DNA of 35,183 bases. Source: Owenia fusiformis (Eukaryota > Annelida > Polychaeta > Sabellida > Oweniidae). The translations under genes were made by a program, and so were the position numbers. Under the pieces are notes generated by a model. It was given only the letters and a program-made list of their open reading frames with translations, searched no databases and was not told where the DNA came from. Positions 33,574 through 35,183 of this stretch are shown piece by piece (positions within the stretch are counted from its first letter, which is position 1; each line of letters starts with the position of its first letter). The stretch lies in NCBI GenBank assembly GCA_903813345.2, contig CAIIXF020000073.1, forward strand, positions 1 through 35,183, given 5' to 3'.

Positions 33574-34903
33574 TTATTATTTATTCTTCCTCCCTCTTTT
33601 TCTCCTACTTCCGACTAACTTTCAGCTAGCTACTACATAGTCCTACTAGGGACCTGGGCTGAACTTGGCGGGAAAGGAATTTTTATCTAGGTCAAGGTCA
33701 AAGGTCAAAATCTAGGTCAAATCTAAGTTTTTTTCAAGTTTCTCAAATCCTGACACTACACTTCAATATTTTTGGCTGAATTTTTGCATACAGATAGATA
33801 TTAGTATTCTATTAGTCTTAGCCTTTTGCCGTCTAGAGAAATTTTGCCTAGATTTTGAGATATTGAAGGTCAAAAAAAGGTCAAAAAAGGTCTTTTTTCA
33901 ACTTGCTTCAAATTGACCAAATTTTTTTTTAAAACTCATCTACAAGTTCTCAGCATTCCAAATCTGACCTTACTTTTGACCTTTGACCTTTGGTTGACCT
34001 TCAGTGACCTCCGAAAGGTCAAGAAAGTTGATTTTTCAAATCGATTTTTTGGATTCAAATTTAGGTATATTTATTCACAAAAGACCTTCTGAGGTCTAAA
34101 AAAGTAAAATTTGCAAGGTCAAAGGTCAAGGTCATCAAACGAAATCACAAACTGTGTTTTCTAAGTTTCTCAAAATTGGAGACTACAAATCAATTTTTTT
34201 TACTGAAAGTCAGAATATGTATTCCTCTAAAGGTTCTACACATATTAGCAATTGACAATTTATTAAAATTTTGCTCCAGTTTTGAGATATTAGAACTCAA
34301 AAACTGAAAAAAGGTCAAATTTCGAAATTTTTCAAGGTCAAATTTCAACTTGCTCTAAATTGACCAAACTTTTTTTTTAAATGCATCTACAAGATCTCAG
34401 GAACTCAAATCTGACCTTAGTTTTGACCTATGACCTTTACTTGACCTTCGAAAGGTCAAAAAAGTTGATTTTTCAAATTGATTTTCTGGATTCAAATTAA
34501 AGTTTATTCAATCAGAAAAGATATATTGAGGTCTAAAAAAGTAAAATTTTCAAGGTCAAAGGTCAAGGTCATCAAACAAGATCACAAACTGTGTTTTCTA
34601 AGTTTCTCAGATTTCGTCCTCATACTTCATTATTTCTTGCGATGAATTAAAATGTAACTAGATATAAGCATTCTCTACAAATTGCTCACTATATGTACGC
34701 GTTAATTTTTTACCGTTTTTGAGATATTTGACGTCAAAAATCGGTCATTTTTCAACTTGCATTAATTCGACCAAACCTGTTTTAAAAATCATCTACAAGT
34801 TGTCTGTATTAGAGATTTGACCTTTGGCTGGCCTTTGAATGTTCAGAAACGAATATAGGGCCTCCGTAAGATTGCTTGCAATCTTAGATCGTTAGATCTC
34901 TAG
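33574..34903 (+). repeat. Array unit 10 (right edge, type II) with diverged tail
   Basis: Canonical to about 34608. The last ~300 bp are strongly diverged but still recognisable (gagatatttgacgtcaaaaa, gacctttggctggcctttga). The terminal hairpin is intact, but 14 bp (agatcgttagatct, 34886-34899), able to form a further small hairpin, sit between it and the final CTAG at 34900-34903. Confidence 0.85.
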
Positions 34904-35183
34904 TTATTATAACAATTTGGAAAAAATGGGACGATCACTTACTAGTATACTTTGCAGGCAAGTAAAGACGCACTATACTTAATTTAGAAGAAAAAATCAA
35001 AAAAATCATTGAAACATGTTACTCACACGCTTGCTCAAATATGACACAAAGTTTAATTTGCTTTAATATTGAACCAAGAAAAAACTCACATAGAAAAAAG
35101 CTTTTGAAGTTCAGTGATCATTAGACATGCATGCACATGTTAAACAAAGTGCATGTTTTAAATTACTATTGATTTTAAATGAA
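34904..35183. other. Right flank of the array, no feature recognised
   Basis: Sequence starts TTATTATAAC and shows none of the array motifs. No gene or repeat is visible before the window ends. Confidence 0.6.

Larger units (their letters stand above)
18430..34903 (+). repeat. Head-to-tail array of Helentron-like (HINE-type) units, about ten copies of ~1375 bp
   Basis: Unit boundaries are set by CTAG followed by TTATT at 19778, 21150, 22650, 28074, 29448, 30823, 32195, 33570 and 34900. A foreign but related element contributes another CTAG at 26572. Upstream of each array CTAG is gggcctccg then aagattgc-tt-gcaatctt, an 8-bp hairpin with a TT loop. Each full unit holds three ~438-bp sub-repeats, marked by ctcaaatcctgacactac, ctcaaaattggagactac and ctcaaagtttgtgactac, plus a pyrimidine-rich leader (cttcctccctctttttctcc). 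A 3' hairpin plus CTRR-type end, with a subterminal inverted copy of the 5' hairpin arm, is the plan of non-autonomous Helentrons. The strand is given as the one whose right end carries CTAG. The array is non-coding; short frames in it repeat with the units. Confidence 0.85.

Overview
The window looks like AT-rich, repeat-dominated DNA from a metazoan. A marine invertebrate, probably lophotrochozoan or mollusc-like, fits best, but this rests on the style of the repeats and not on any species marker. There is no prokaryotic gene organisation, and I see no rRNA, tRNA or CRISPR array. The only convincing coding region is a transposon gene.

Left part (1-5469, minus strand): one intron-free open frame enters at 5469 and runs off the left edge without a stop (1823 codons visible). 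It is the N-terminal part of a Helitron/Helentron-type Rep-helicase polyprotein. In order it has an OTU cysteine-protease domain, a putative herpes-tegument-like (C76-type) cysteine protease domain, a second OTU domain duplicated from the first, a run of eleven lysine-rich 18/22-residue repeats, a Cys-rich DUF6570-type region, and the first residues of the Helitron_like_N (HUH nuclease) domain. The nuclease core and Pif1 helicase would lie left of base 1.

Middle part (5470-18430): no supportable gene. It is a mosaic of non-autonomous elements and satellites: two related foldback elements (5966-6506 and 10697-11065), an inverted-repeat MITE (6647-7218), a probable short-TIR element carrying a ~160-bp satellite (7250-10017), a relative of that satellite (15612-16424), a MITE with TA duplication and perfect 18-bp TIRs (13355-14011), smaller palindromic elements, a diverged GATATTGG-rich tract, and a promoter-like motif cluster near 17435-17507.

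Right part (18430-34903): a head-to-tail array of about ten units of ~1375 bp, each made of three ~438-bp sub-repeats plus a leader. Every complete unit ends in a TT-loop hairpin, then CTAG, then TTATT. A second family (24008-26575) with different ends but the same design is embedded in the array. In both, a 5' hairpin arm is repeated subterminally at the 3' end, just before a second hairpin and CTAG. This matches non-autonomous Helentron-like (HINE) elements, so I read the block as a rolling-circle-type tandem array reshaped by unequal exchange. The array is dense in AGGTCA half-sites, including perfect DR1 arrangements. It ends sharply at 34903 and ordinary AT-rich DNA follows.

The autonomous Helentron on the left and the Helentron-like array on the right may be linked as enzyme source and substrate. 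The window alone cannot show this, because the ends of the left element are not visible.
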